Part shown: positions 1-8,492 of the stretch, piece after piece
Position numbering within the stretch: position 1 is the first letter of the stretch
How the letters are laid out: every line of letters starts with the position of its first letter
NCBI GenBank assembly: GCA_035547515.1
Contig: DASZUS010000018.1
Span: 1 to 64,000, forward strand
DNA length: 64,000 bases
Source of the DNA: DASZTV01 sp035547515
Lineage (GTDB): Bacteria; Actinomycetota; Actinomycetes; JAFAQI01
Direction: 5' to 3'
Made by a program: the position numbers and the translations under genes
The notes under the pieces: generated by a model
Databases searched by the model: none
The model's input: only the letters and a program-made list of their open reading frames with translations
What the model was told of the DNA's origin: nothing

Positions 1-516
1 CAGGATCTTGCGCGGCGGCAGGCTCCAGAACTTGCCCTCGTATCCCTGGTACTCGTCCTGGGTCCACATCTTCGCGAACTCACCGATGACGTCCTCCCAG
101 ATCTCCCTGGTGCCGTCGGTGCTCTCGATGCCGGGCAGGAAGCCGAGGATCTCGTGGCTGCCGGCGCCGCGGCCGGTGCCGAACTCGAAGCGGCCGTTCG
201 AGATGTGGTCCAGGTACGCGACGCGCTCGGCGAGCTTGGCCGGGTGAACCACCTGCGGCAGCGGGTTGAAGATGCCGGAGCCGAGGTGGATGCGCTCGGT
301 GGCGTGCGCCAGGTAGCCGAGCAGCACGTCGTTGGCCGACAGGTGCGAGTACTCGTCGAGGAAGTGGTGCTCGGTCAGCCAGACGAACTTGAAGCCAGCC
401 TTGTCCGCCGCGATGACCGCCTCGAGGTCTTCGAAGATCGCGTGGTGCTCAGCATCCGGGTCGACCTCGCGACGGCTGTTGGGCACGTAGTTCTGGATGA
501 AAAGGCCGAACTCCAT
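1..516 (-). CDS. Luciferase-like flavin-dependent monooxygenase (partial, C-terminus outside window)
   Basis: Reading the minus strand from ATG at 516 gives an open frame of 172 codons that runs off the window edge. The protein starts MEFGLFIQNYVPNS and continues with WLTEHHFLDEYS near residue 50 and a FGTGRGAGSHEILGF stretch near 120. These are typical of the (beta/alpha)8 bacterial-luciferase/F420-or-FMN monooxygenase family, which is usually 340-380 residues long, so about half is missing. A GGGAG ribosome binding site lies 7 nt before the ATG. The gene is the last visible one of a leftward series from the FadE/FadD3 operon but is separated from doxX by 80 bp that hold their own promoter-like sequence. 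The substrate cannot be inferred. Confidence 0.85.
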   Translation of the reverse strand, partial: MEFGLFIQNYVPNSRREVDPDAEHHAIFEDLEAVIAADKAGFKFVWLTEHHFLDEYSHLSANDVLLGYLAHATERIHLGSGIFNPLPQVVHPAKLAERVAYLDHISNGRFEFGTGRGAGSHEILGFLPGIESTDGTREIWEDVIGEFAKMWTQDEYQGYEGKFWSLPPRKIL

Positions 517-557
517 CAGCTGCTCCCCTGCAGAGACTCAGACGCTCAGTCAATTGC

Positions 558-588
558 ATTATATGGCATAACGTTATGTAGGAATCAA
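558..588 (-). promoter_or_regulatory. Putative promoter of the luciferase-like gene with an internal palindrome
   Basis: On the minus strand TTGATT (588-583) and a perfect TATAAT (563-558) are separated by 19 bp. The spacer contains the 12-bp perfect palindrome CATAACGTTATG at 567-578. A long spacer holding a dyad is the geometry of MerR-family activated promoters, and a simple repressor site is also possible. The AT-rich patch stands out against the surrounding GC-rich DNA. Function is inferred. Confidence 0.5.
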
Positions 589-596
589 GCGCCGGA

Positions 597-1127
597 TCAC
601 GCGCTGTCTGACGGCTTGGCGGGACGCCAGAACACCGCGAGAAGCCCGATCGCGCCGAGCACGCCGAGCAGCGAGAGCAGCAACCCCTTGCCGCCGTACA
701 TCCAGCTGCCGATGTCGAACGCGTTGTCCAGCGAGAACTTCCCGCCGCCGAGAGCGGCGAGGCCGAACGCGGTCATCGTGATGAACAGGACGTACTCGTA
801 ACCCTCGCCCGGCCGGAAGATGAAGTAGCCGTTCTTCAGGTGGTTGGTGATCAGCGCGACCAGCATCACGCCGATCACGCCGGCCGCGGCGAGCGGCGTC
901 AGCAGGCCGAGGAACAGCAGCGGGGCGACGCCGAGCTCGGTGTACGTCGCGAACCGCGCATGCAGCCAGCCGGGCTTCATCCCGAGCGACTCGAACCATC
1001 GGCCGGTGCCCTCGAGCTTGCCGCCGCCGAACATGTGGTTGTAGCCGTGGGCGAGCATCGGGATGCCGAGTGTGAAGCGCAGGATCAGCGACGCGTAGTC
1101 GACGCCATGGATCGAGGCGTACATCAA
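597..1127 (-). CDS. DoxX-family membrane protein
   Basis: The 176-residue protein has four hydrophobic segments and the DoxX signature of a conserved first helix with RFTLGIPMLAHGYNHMF, followed by a loop and a TELGVAPLLFLGLLTPLAA helix. DoxX-family proteins are small inner-membrane proteins. Some are subunits of quinone-linked oxidoreductases or take part in redox complexes, but the role here is unknown. The start overlaps the end of the flavin reductase gene by 4 bp, so it is translationally coupled and likely the last gene of the operon that begins at 7273. A link to electron transfer for the neighbouring flavoenzymes is only a suggestion. Confidence 0.8.
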   Translation of the reverse strand: MMYASIHGVDYASLILRFTLGIPMLAHGYNHMFGGGKLEGTGRWFESLGMKPGWLHARFATYTELGVAPLLFLGLLTPLAAAGVIGVMLVALITNHLKNGYFIFRPGEGYEYVLFITMTAFGLAALGGGKFSLDNAFDIGSWMYGGKGLLLSLLGVLGAIGLLAVFWRPAKPSDSA

Positions 1128-2359
1128 ACCCCCTCAGGTACGGCGCCGTGCAGCGCCTCGGTGACCGCGGCCGCCGCCGCACGAAGCCGGACAACCGTGA
1201 AAGCCAGGTCGGACAGCGGGGTGTCGCCGTCGCTGAGACGGGCGGCGCCCGTAAGCACCGCCGACAGCACCATCACCACCGTCCCACCCGGCCCGAACAC
1301 CGGAGTCGAGACGGTCCGCTCGTCTCCCGGCGCGGCGACCGGCGACTCGTAGTCCGGCGGCAGCAGCGTGATCAGCTGGTGCAGCTGCTCGCTGGTCTCC
1401 TCGGCGTGCAGCGTCGGGTCCGGCCGCGACATCACCTGCGCGGCTTCGGAGTGCCAACGGTGTCCGCGGCCTACCGAGTACCCGGCTGCGCGCACCTCCG
1501 CCAGCGTGCGCTGCAGCGCGTCGACCGTCTCGGGCGGCGCGTTCTTGTCCAGCCGGTCGAGCCACGCCTTCTGCGCGGACTCCGGCGCCCACGCAACAAA
1601 GGCCGTCCCGACGGGCGGCTCGAACGGGATCCGCTGCCCGACGGCGGTCGGCAGCGAGAAGCTCGACTCGAGCTGGCCGGCGCGGGCGAGCAGCACCATG
1701 TCGCCCCCGACGATCGCGCTCGCGACGCACTCGACCTCGAGCTCCTGCGCAAGCCTTTCGAGGTGCGGCCGGGCGAGGTCGGCGGAGCGCATCTGAAGGG
1801 CGAGGTCGGACTCCCATGCCGCGAGCGAGAGCGAGGAGAACCGGCCGTATCCGCCTTGGAAGAACACCAGGGGCAGCGTGTTGCCCACGACGTCGAGATC
1901 GCGCACCCGGCCGATGACGATGTAGTGGTCGCCGGCCTCGTGCACGACCTCGAGGTCGCAGTCGATCCACGCGAGGCTGCCGTCGAGCATCGGGCAGCCG
2001 GACGATGCCGGCTGCCACGAGAGGTCCGCGAACTTGTCGCCGCCGCTGACCGCGAACGTGCGGCAGACCGACTCCTGGTCCGAGCCGAGGATGTTGACGC
2101 AGAAGTGCCCGTGGTCGCGGATCCTCGGCCAGGTGCTGGAGCTCTTGTCCGGCATGAACGCGACCAGCGGCGGGTCGAGGGAGACCGAGCTGAACGAGCC
2201 GATCGCGAGCCCGCCCGGCTTGCCCTCGGCGTCGAGCCCGGTGATCACCGCGACTCCGGTCGGGAAGTGGCCGAGCACCCGCCGGAAGTGCTTGGGATCG
2301 ATCGGCTCAACGTCGATCGGCTCAGCGTCTGTCCGGTCGGGCTCGGTCGATCCGGTCAT
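1124..2359 (-). CDS. Flavin reductase domain fused to an IclR-type effector-binding domain
   Basis: Residues about 20-180 form a flavin reductase-like (HsaB/HpaC type) split-barrel domain: FRRVLGHFPTGVAVITG, GSFSSVSLDPPLVAFMP and the GDHYIVIGRVRDL strand. Such proteins bind FMN and supply reduced flavin to a monooxygenase. Residues about 190-400 look like the ligand-binding domain of IclR regulators (LERLAQELEVECVASAIVGG, a VGQRIPF segment and EVRAAGYSVG), with no helix-turn-helix in front. The fusion suggests a reductase whose activity may respond to a small aromatic or CoA-derived ligand; that is inference. A natural partner is the luciferase-like oxygenase downstream. The gene overlaps the FadD3-like gene by 4 bp (ATGA) and doxX by 4 bp. 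At 411 residues it is more than twice the length of a plain flavin reductase. Confidence 0.8.
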   Translation of the reverse strand: MTGSTEPDRTDAEPIDVEPIDPKHFRRVLGHFPTGVAVITGLDAEGKPGGLAIGSFSSVSLDPPLVAFMPDKSSSTWPRIRDHGHFCVNILGSDQESVCRTFAVSGGDKFADLSWQPASSGCPMLDGSLAWIDCDLEVVHEAGDHYIVIGRVRDLDVVGNTLPLVFFQGGYGRFSSLSLAAWESDLALQMRSADLARPHLERLAQELEVECVASAIVGGDMVLLARAGQLESSFSLPTAVGQRIPFEPPVGTAFVAWAPESAQKAWLDRLDKNAPPETVDALQRTLAEVRAAGYSVGRGHRWHSEAAQVMSRPDPTLHAEETSEQLHQLITLLPPDYESPVAAPGDERTVSTPVFGPGGTVVMVLSAVLTGAARLSDGDTPLSDLAFTVVRLRAAAAAVTEALHGAVPEGV

Positions 2360-3891
2360 GAAGGCTCGCCGGTCGCGCCGAGGGCGAACTCACGCAGCTC
2401 GAACTTCAAGACCTTGCCCGAGGCGTTGCGCGGCAGTGATTCCACGACCGTGACGCTACGCGGTGCCTTGAAGTTGGCCATGTGCTCCCGGCACCACGCG
2501 ACGAGCGCGTCGGGGTCCACGTCCGCACCGGGCCGCTCGACGACGAACGCGATTCCGACTTCGCCGAGCCGCTCGTCGGGAATGCCGACGACCGCTACCT
2601 CGGCGACGCCGTCGTACCTCGCGATGATCTGCTCGACCTCGGCTGGATAGGCGTTGAAGCCGCCGACGACGTACATGTCCTTGAGCCGGTCGGTGATCCG
2701 AAGGTTGCCGGCCTCGTCCATGACCCCGATGTCGCCGGTGTGCAGCCAGCCGTCGGCGTCGATCGCCTGGGCGGTCGCCTCGTCGTCCTGGTAGTAGCCC
2801 TTCATGACGTTGTAGCCGCGTACGACGACCTCACCCGGCTCGCCGGTCGGGACCTCGTTGCCGTCCGGATCCACGATGCGGACCTCGGTGTCGGGGATGG
2901 CTCGGCCCGAGGTGGTCGCGACCGTCTCCGGGTCGTCGCCCTGCCGGCACATCGTCACGGTCCCGGTCGCCTCGGTCAGCCCGTACGCCGTCAGCACCGT
3001 CTCGACAGTGAGCTCGTCGCGCAGCCGCTCCACCAGCACGACCGGCACGACCGCCGCGCCGGTCACCACGAGCCGCAGCGAGGAGATGTCGCGCTGTGCC
3101 CGGTCGGGTGCGTCGAGGATCGACTGGTGCAGCGTCGGCGGCCCGGGGAGCACCGTGATCCGCTCCCGCTCGATCAGCTCGAGCACAGCAGGTACGTCGA
3201 AGACCGGCTGCGGAAGGATCGTCGCGCCGCGCAACAGGCAGGCGATGATGCCTGCCTTGTAGCCGAAGGTGTGGAACAACGGGTTGACGACGAGGTAGCG
3301 ATCGCCGGGGCGCAGCCCGACGATGCGCGCCCAGGTGTCGAACACCTGCAACGTCTGCGCGTGCGTCGTGATGACGCCTTTCGGTTTCCCGGTCGTGCCC
3401 GAGGTGAAGATCAGGTCACCGGTGTCGTCGGGGTGGACGTCGGCCATCCGGACCGACACCTCATGGTCCGGCCGTCCCGACCACAGCTCGGGACCGAGCA
3501 CCACGGTCTCGCCGGCCCAGCCGGACAGCATCGTGGGGTAGTCGTTTCCGAGGAAGGGCGGTGAGACGAAGCACAGCCTCGCCCCGCTGCGGTCGAGGAT
3601 CCAGGCCGCCTCCTCGCCCTTGTAGCGGGTGTTGAGCGGGACGAGGACGCCGCCGGCGGTCAGCGCGCCCAGCGCCGCGACGATCCACTCCAGCGTGTTC
3701 GGCGCCCAGATGCCGACCCGGTCGCCCGGCTGGACGCCGAGCCGGATGCACTGCCCTGCCGCGGCGTGCACCAGCTCGGCAAGCTCGACGAAGGAGATGC
3801 GGCGGTCGCCGTCGACGACGGCCTCCGCATCGCCGTAGGCCGCGGCTGCGGTCTCGACCAGCCGCGGGATCGTCGGCGGGATCCCGCTCAT
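2356..3891 (-). CDS. fadD3: FadD3-like acyl-CoA synthetase (HIP-CoA ligase type)
   Basis: This is a 511-residue member of the AMP-forming ligase family. The ATP-binding loop TSGTTGKPKG is at 163-172, the A5 motif YGLTEATG lies in the middle, TGDIG and the hinge ITDRLKDMYVVGGFNAYP follow, and the C-terminal catalytic lysine is about K493 in NASGKVLK. The region from NPLFHTFGYKAG through VLPGPPT and VPVVLVERL to TGDIGVMDEAGNLRITDR resembles mycobacterial FadD3. That enzyme activates HIP, the propionate left after rings A and B of a steroid are degraded. The gene sits in a translationally coupled leftward operon with two FadE genes and a CoA transferase, behind a TCTGACG-type operator. Assignment to HIP itself is by resemblance. 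Confidence 0.82.
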   Translation of the reverse strand: MSGIPPTIPRLVETAAAAYGDAEAVVDGDRRISFVELAELVHAAAGQCIRLGVQPGDRVGIWAPNTLEWIVAALGALTAGGVLVPLNTRYKGEEAAWILDRSGARLCFVSPPFLGNDYPTMLSGWAGETVVLGPELWSGRPDHEVSVRMADVHPDDTGDLIFTSGTTGKPKGVITTHAQTLQVFDTWARIVGLRPGDRYLVVNPLFHTFGYKAGIIACLLRGATILPQPVFDVPAVLELIERERITVLPGPPTLHQSILDAPDRAQRDISSLRLVVTGAAVVPVVLVERLRDELTVETVLTAYGLTEATGTVTMCRQGDDPETVATTSGRAIPDTEVRIVDPDGNEVPTGEPGEVVVRGYNVMKGYYQDDEATAQAIDADGWLHTGDIGVMDEAGNLRITDRLKDMYVVGGFNAYPAEVEQIIARYDGVAEVAVVGIPDERLGEVGIAFVVERPGADVDPDALVAWCREHMANFKAPRSVTVVESLPRNASGKVLKFELREFALGATGEPS

Positions 3892-3900
3892 GCCCGGCCT

Positions 3901-5127
3901 CTACTCACCGACCACGCCGCGGTCCTTCAACACGGCGATGCGCTCGTCGTCGTAGCCGCACACCTCGCGCAGCAGGTCGACTGTGTGCTGACCGTTGGTA
4001 GGAGCCTTCTCTGGCACAGGGAGAGTCTCGCCCACGAACCGCACCGGGAAGCCGAGCTGGTCCGCCCCGAGTCGCGACGCTGGGATCCAGCCGAGCCGGT
4101 CGGCGAACTGCGGGTCGTCGGCCAGGGTGTGCGGGGTGTTGACCGGCGCGATCGGGGTGTTGACCCTGCCGCCGAACTCCAGCCACTCCGCCGAGGTCTT
4201 GGTGGCGAAGATGTCACGGAGCTCGGCCTGCAGCTCGCGGTTGCCGCGGGCGTGGTCGGCGTACTTCGAACCGGGCCACCGCTCGAACAGGTCCAAGCGA
4301 CCGACCCCCTCGCAGAAGTTCTTCCAGAACGCCTGCTCGCTCGCCATGAACAGCACGTGGCCATCGGCGCTGGCGTAGATCTGGTAACGCACGCCCTCGC
4401 GCATCCCTGCGGTGCCGGGGGCACGTCGTACGTAGTCGTCGCTGGGATTTCCGGTGACTTCGGACTCGGGGCGCTCGTAGGCCCGGTAGGTCTCGCTGCG
4501 GTACCAGTCGAACGCCGCGGCGCAGTCGGACTGGGCAAGCTCGAGCTCCGCGCCCTCACCGGTCGCACGTGCCCGGACCACCGCGGCGAGAATCGCCAGC
4601 GCCCCGTAGAGCGGCGCGGCGAAGATGCCGATGCTGACGTGCTCGGGGATGTAGGTGAACCCCTCGTCGTCGACCGCCGGCGTGACGATGCCGGCCCAGG
4701 TGTCGTAGGCGATGCCGTGGCTCGGGTAGTCCTTGTACGGGCCGGTCGCGCCGTACCCGGAGATGCTCGCGAACACGAGCTTCGGGTCGCGTCCGCGCAG
4801 GTCGGTCGGCCCGATGCCGAGCCGCTCCAGAGCGCCCGGGCGCATCGCCTCGACGACGATGTCCGCGTCTTTGACCAGGTCCCGGAAGACCGCCTTGCCG
4901 TCCTCGCTCCGCAAGTCGAGCGTGACGCTCTTCTTGCCGCGGTTGAGATGCAGGTGCATCAGCGAGACGCCCTCGACGATCGGCCACGTCATCTGCCGGA
5001 TGTAGTCGCCGGCCGAGGGCTCGACCTTGATCACGTCGGCGCCCAGGTCGACCAGCGCACTGGTTATCGCCGCCGGCCCCAGCATCGAGCACTCGACGAC
5101 CCGGACGCCCTCCAATGGCGCGCTCAC
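3901..5127 (-). CDS. Family III (CaiB/BaiF) CoA transferase
   Basis: The 408-residue protein begins with MSAPLEGVRVVECSMLGPAA and carries the family hallmarks GADVIKVEPSAGDYIR, LNRGKKSVTLDLRSEDG, a DIVVEAMRPGALERLG segment and the C-terminal VNTPIAPVNTPHTLADDPQF. Family III enzymes move CoA between carboxylates through an aspartyl intermediate. The GTG at 5127 was chosen because it starts the conserved N-terminus and overlaps the upstream FadE stop by 4 bp. Reading further upstream in the same frame (to 6141) only gives an antisense-like arginine-rich shadow. In this operon it may load or recycle CoA on a steroid-derived acid, as an alternative to the FadD3-like ligase. Confidence 0.88.
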   Translation of the reverse strand: MSAPLEGVRVVECSMLGPAAITSALVDLGADVIKVEPSAGDYIRQMTWPIVEGVSLMHLHLNRGKKSVTLDLRSEDGKAVFRDLVKDADIVVEAMRPGALERLGIGPTDLRGRDPKLVFASISGYGATGPYKDYPSHGIAYDTWAGIVTPAVDDEGFTYIPEHVSIGIFAAPLYGALAILAAVVRARATGEGAELELAQSDCAAAFDWYRSETYRAYERPESEVTGNPSDDYVRRAPGTAGMREGVRYQIYASADGHVLFMASEQAFWKNFCEGVGRLDLFERWPGSKYADHARGNRELQAELRDIFATKTSAEWLEFGGRVNTPIAPVNTPHTLADDPQFADRLGWIPASRLGADQLGFPVRFVGETLPVPEKAPTNGQHTVDLLREVCGYDDERIAVLKDRGVVGE

Positions 5128-6122
5128 GCCAGCACCGCCTTCGCTACTCGCTGCTTGTGCCACTCCTTGGTGCCCCACAGGCTCGACAAGGTCCACGTCC
5201 GTTTCATCCACATGTGCAGGTCGTGCTCGAAGGTGTAGCCGATGCCCGCGTGGACCTGCAGCGCGGTGCGCGCGGCCCGCTGGGCGGCGGTCGTGGCGGC
5301 GTACTTCGCATGCGAGGCGTCCCGGGAGCGGTTCGCGTCGTCCCGGGCGACCGACCACGCCGCGCGGGCGACGACCGGAGCGGCGAAGGAGCAGGCGACG
5401 AACACGTCGGCGAGCTGATGCTTGATCGCCTGGAAGGACCCGATCGGTACGCCGAACTGCTCGCGGGTCTTGGCGTATCGCACGCTCATGTCGAGCATCG
5501 CCTCGGCGAGGCCGGTCAGCTGCGCCGCGACGCAGACCGCCGCAAGGTCGAAGGCGGCATCGAGGTCGGTGCCGCCGAGCACCACGCCCTTCCCGTGCGG
5601 CGGGACGATGGTCGCGAGCCGTACGCCGCGGTCGACCGACGCGGCAACCGTGAGCTCGAGGTCCGAGCGCTCCACCGCCGCGTGCAGCCCGGCGCCGTCG
5701 ACGACGATGAGCAGGTCCGCCCAGGGTGCCGCGCTGACCAGCTCGCCCGGTCCGAGCCGGGTCGTCACGACCGCCTCGCCCGCGACGACCCGGGGCAGCC
5801 AGTCCTCGGCGATCGGCCCTCCGGCGTGAGCGAGCATCGCAGCCCCGACCACGGTCTCGACTACCGGCTCCGGCAGGGCGGCGCGACCGAGCTCCACGAG
5901 CACCGGCAGCAGTGCGGTGAGGTCCGCACCGGACCCGCCGTACTGTTCCGGCACGGTCAGCCCGAGCACGCCCGTCTCGGCGAGCCGCCGCCACAGACCC
6001 GGGATCCGGCCGTCCGGGGTGTCCCAGGCTTCCCGCAGCGCAGCCGGGGCCGCCTGGTCGGCGAGCAGCTCGCGGAGGCCTGCCGCGAACTCGAGCGCGT
6101 CCTCGTCCGGGGCAAGCCTCAT
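5124..6122 (-). CDS. Acyl-CoA dehydrogenase, small-subunit type
   Basis: The 332-residue FadE-family protein is shorter than a standard acyl-CoA dehydrogenase (about 380). The N-terminal helical domain contains LGLTVPEQYGGSGADL. The C-terminal domain contains RYAKTREQFGVPIGSFQAIKH and HAGIGYTFEHDLHMW. The middle beta-domain is compressed and lacks the usual substrate-binding EPGAGSD loop. Steroid-type acyl-CoA dehydrogenases work as alpha2beta2 heterotetramers of one full and one reduced subunit, and the neighbour overlapping by 4 bp (6119) is the full-length partner. ATG at 6122 follows this coupling. The pair probably oxidises a CoA ester from steroid ring or side-chain breakdown (FadE30-34-like), but the exact substrate is not visible. 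Confidence 0.87.
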   Translation of the reverse strand: MRLAPDEDALEFAAGLRELLADQAAPAALREAWDTPDGRIPGLWRRLAETGVLGLTVPEQYGGSGADLTALLPVLVELGRAALPEPVVETVVGAAMLAHAGGPIAEDWLPRVVAGEAVVTTRLGPGELVSAAPWADLLIVVDGAGLHAAVERSDLELTVAASVDRGVRLATIVPPHGKGVVLGGTDLDAAFDLAAVCVAAQLTGLAEAMLDMSVRYAKTREQFGVPIGSFQAIKHQLADVFVACSFAAPVVARAAWSVARDDANRSRDASHAKYAATTAAQRAARTALQVHAGIGYTFEHDLHMWMKRTWTLSSLWGTKEWHKQRVAKAVLA

Positions 6123-7273
6123 CGCGGCAGACCCAGCACACGCTCGGCGACGACGTTGCGCTGGACCTCGTTGGTCCCGGCGTAGATCGGGCCGGCGAGG
6201 GAGAACTCGTAGCCGTCGAGCCACGGGCCGGCCACCGGGTCGGCGTCGAGGGTCGCGCGCTCGCCGAGCAGCGCCAGTGCCGCCTCGTGCAGGTTCACGT
6301 CGAGGACCGACCAGAAGAGCTTGTTCGCGCTGGACTCCGCACCGATCGACTTGCCGTCGAGCGCCTTCAGCGCCGTACCGAGGACGTAGAGCCGGTAGGC
6401 GTCGGCGTCCATCCAGGCTTGTACGACGTCGTCGCGCGAGGCGGTCGCCGCGTCGGGATCGGTTTCGCTGATCCGGGCGTAGAGCTCGACCAGCCGGCCA
6501 GCCGATGCCATGAAGCGGCCTGGTGAGCGCAAGGTCAGCCCGCGTTCCGATGTTGTGGTCGACATCGCGACCTTCCAGCCCTCGCCCACGCCGCCGAGGA
6601 CGTGCTCGTCGGGGACGAACACGTCGTCGAAGAACACCTCGGCGAACCCCGGCTCGCCGTCGAGCTGGCGGATCGGGCGGACCGTCACCCCGGGGGCCGA
6701 CAGCGGGACGAGGTAGTAGGTCAGGCCGCGGTGGCGCTCCGAGTCCGGGTCGGAGCGGAACAGCCCGAATGTCCAGTCGGCGAAGGCCGCACGCGTCGAC
6801 CACGTCTTCTGGCCGTTGAGCTTCCAGCCGCCATCAACCCGGTCGGCGCGTGAGCGAAGCGACGCCAGATCGCTGCCGGCACCTGGCTCGGACCAGCCCT
6901 GCGCCCAGACCTCTTCCGCGCGCGCCATCGGCGGCAGGAAGCGGTCCTTCTGTGCCGCCGTACCGAACTCGAAGATCGTCGGCGCGAGCAGGAAGATGCC
7001 GTTCTGGCTGACGCGGACCGGCGCTCCGGCCGCCCAGTACTCCTCTTCGAAGACCAGCCACTCGAGCAGGCTGGCGTCGCGCCCGCCGTACTGCTCCGGC
7101 CAGGTGACGACCGCCCAGCGGTCGTCGTTCATCGTGCGTTCCCACTCGCGGTGGGCGGCGAATCCCTCCGCCGTGTCGAGCGAGGGCAGTGGCGTCTTCG
7201 GCACGTGCTCGGCGAGCCACTCGCGGGCCTCGGCGCGGAACGACGCAAGCTCCGCCGGCTCGGTGAGATCCAC
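6119..7273 (-). CDS. Acyl-CoA dehydrogenase, catalytic large-subunit type
   Basis: A full-length FadE-type flavoprotein (384 residues) with TWPEQYGGRDAS, the FAD/substrate loop WSEPGAGSDLAS at about 127-138, NGQKTWST and the C-terminal YAGTNEVQRN. The classical C-terminal glutamate (YEGT) is alanine here. The likely base is E243 in TSERG, the position used by isovaleryl-CoA-type enzymes. I chose the GTG at 7273: the longer frame to 7333 would translate the operator, and a TACTGT -10 box ends 7 nt before this GTG, which suggests a leaderless mRNA. It is first in an operon with the small FadE subunit, CoA transferase, FadD3-like ligase, flavin reductase and doxX. It is divergent from the FadA6-like thiolase. 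Confidence 0.87.
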   Translation of the reverse strand: MDLTEPAELASFRAEAREWLAEHVPKTPLPSLDTAEGFAAHREWERTMNDDRWAVVTWPEQYGGRDASLLEWLVFEEEYWAAGAPVRVSQNGIFLLAPTIFEFGTAAQKDRFLPPMARAEEVWAQGWSEPGAGSDLASLRSRADRVDGGWKLNGQKTWSTRAAFADWTFGLFRSDPDSERHRGLTYYLVPLSAPGVTVRPIRQLDGEPGFAEVFFDDVFVPDEHVLGGVGEGWKVAMSTTTSERGLTLRSPGRFMASAGRLVELYARISETDPDAATASRDDVVQAWMDADAYRLYVLGTALKALDGKSIGAESSANKLFWSVLDVNLHEAALALLGERATLDADPVAGPWLDGYEFSLAGPIYAGTNEVQRNVVAERVLGLPR

Positions 7274-7286
7274 GGCGGCGACAGTA

Positions 7287-7303
7287 TCTGACGGGTCGTC
7301 AGA
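7287..7303. promoter_or_regulatory. Operator TCTGACG-GGT-CGTCAGA in a divergent promoter
   Basis: Perfect 7-bp inverted arms with a 3-bp spacer lie between the leftward FadE operon (GTG 7273) and the rightward thiolase gene (ATG 7332). On the minus strand the operator abuts the -10 TACTGT (7286-7281), with 7 nt to the GTG. On the plus strand TAGATT at 7320-7325 lies 6 nt before the ATG. One bound dimer could therefore repress both leaderless promoters. The size and symmetry fit a TetR-family site. The regulator is not in the window. Confidence 0.85.
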
Positions 7304-7331
7304 AACCGAAGCGGTCGAGTAGATTCGGGCC

Positions 7332-8489
7332 ATGCCTGAGGCCTACATCGTCGACGCCATCCGCACTCCGGTCGGCAAGAAGAACGGCGGCTTGTCCGGC
7401 GTTCACACCGCCGATCTCGGCGCGCACATCCTCAACGCGCTGGTCGACCACTCGGGCATCGACCCGTCGGCGGTCGAGGACGTCGTGTTCGGTTGCCTCG
7501 ACACGATCGGCCCCCAGGCCGGCGACATCGCCCGCACGTGCTGGCTCGCGGCCGGCCTCCCGGAGGAGGTTCCGGGTACGACCGTCGACCGGCAGTGCGG
7601 CTCGTCGCAGCAGGCGCTGCACTTCGCGGCGCAGGGCGTGATGAGCGGGACGCAGGACGTCGTCATCGCAGGCGGCGTGCAGAACATGTCGATGATCCCG
7701 ATCGGCGCTGCGTTCCAGGCGGCGAAGCACGTCGGCTTCGAAGACCCCAATCCGTTCTCTGGCTCCGAGGGTTGGGTCAAGCGGTACGGCGATCAGCCGG
7801 TGACGCAGTTCAACGGCGCGGAGCTGATCGCCGAGAAGTGGTCCATCAGCCGCGAGGACATGGAGCAGTTCGCCTACGAGTCGCACCAGCGCGCGATCCG
7901 CGCGATCGACGAGGGCCGCTTCGACCGCGAGATCTCGCCGTTCAACGGCGTGACCACCGACGAGGGTCCGCGCCGCGACTCGACCCTGGAGAAGATGGCC
8001 TCGCTCAAGCCGCTGTCCGAGGGCGGGCGGATCACCGCGGCCGTCTCCTCGCAGATCTCCGACGGCGCGGCGGCGATGCTGGTCGTCTCGGAGCGGGCGC
8101 TCAAGGAGCACAACCTCACCCCGCGGGCACGCGTCCATCACATGTCGGTGCGCGGCGCCGACCCGATCTACATGCTGACCGCGCCCATCAACGCGACGGC
8201 GTACGCCCTCGAGAAGACCGGCATGTCGCTCGACGACATCGACCTGGTCGAGATCAACGAGGCATTCGCCCCCGTGGTGCTCGCCTGGCAGAAGGAGACC
8301 GGAGCCGATCTCGGCAAGGTCAACGTCAACGGCGGCGCGATCGCGCTGGGCCACCCGCTCGGCGCGACCGGCGCACGGCTGATGACGACGCTGCTGCACG
8401 AGCTGGAGCGCACCGGCGGCCGCTACGGCCTGCAGACCATGTGTGAGGGCGGCGGCCAAGCGAACGTCACGATCATCGAGCGCCTTTAG
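7332..8489 (+). CDS. fadA6: Acetyl-CoA acetyltransferase, FadA6-like thiolase
   Basis: This 385-residue thiolase has the acylated cysteine C89 in VDRQCGSSQQ, the histidine H341 in ALGHPLGATGAR and the second cysteine C371 in MCEGGGQAN. The segments IDTVGPQAG-like near 58, AGGVQNMS, GAELIAEKW and VNVNGGAIALG resemble mycobacterial FadA6, which acts late in steroid C/D-ring degradation. The reaction is CoA-dependent cleavage of a 3-oxoacyl-CoA. The -10-like TAGATT ends 6 nt before ATG, and no ribosome binding site is seen, so the transcript is probably leaderless. Control by the operator at 7287 is expected. Confidence 0.88.
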   Translation: MPEAYIVDAIRTPVGKKNGGLSGVHTADLGAHILNALVDHSGIDPSAVEDVVFGCLDTIGPQAGDIARTCWLAAGLPEEVPGTTVDRQCGSSQQALHFAAQGVMSGTQDVVIAGGVQNMSMIPIGAAFQAAKHVGFEDPNPFSGSEGWVKRYGDQPVTQFNGAELIAEKWSISREDMEQFAYESHQRAIRAIDEGRFDREISPFNGVTTDEGPRRDSTLEKMASLKPLSEGGRITAAVSSQISDGAAAMLVVSERALKEHNLTPRARVHHMSVRGADPIYMLTAPINATAYALEKTGMSLDDIDLVEINEAFAPVVLAWQKETGADLGKVNVNGGAIALGHPLGATGARLMTTLLHELERTGGRYGLQTMCEGGGQANVTIIERL

Positions 8490-8492
8490 CCG

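Noticed and set aside
3901..6141. A 746-codon frame that seems to fuse an Arg-rich protein to the CoA transferase
   Set aside because: The first 338 codons are a shadow of the FadE gene on the same strand in another frame; family similarity begins at GTG 5127.
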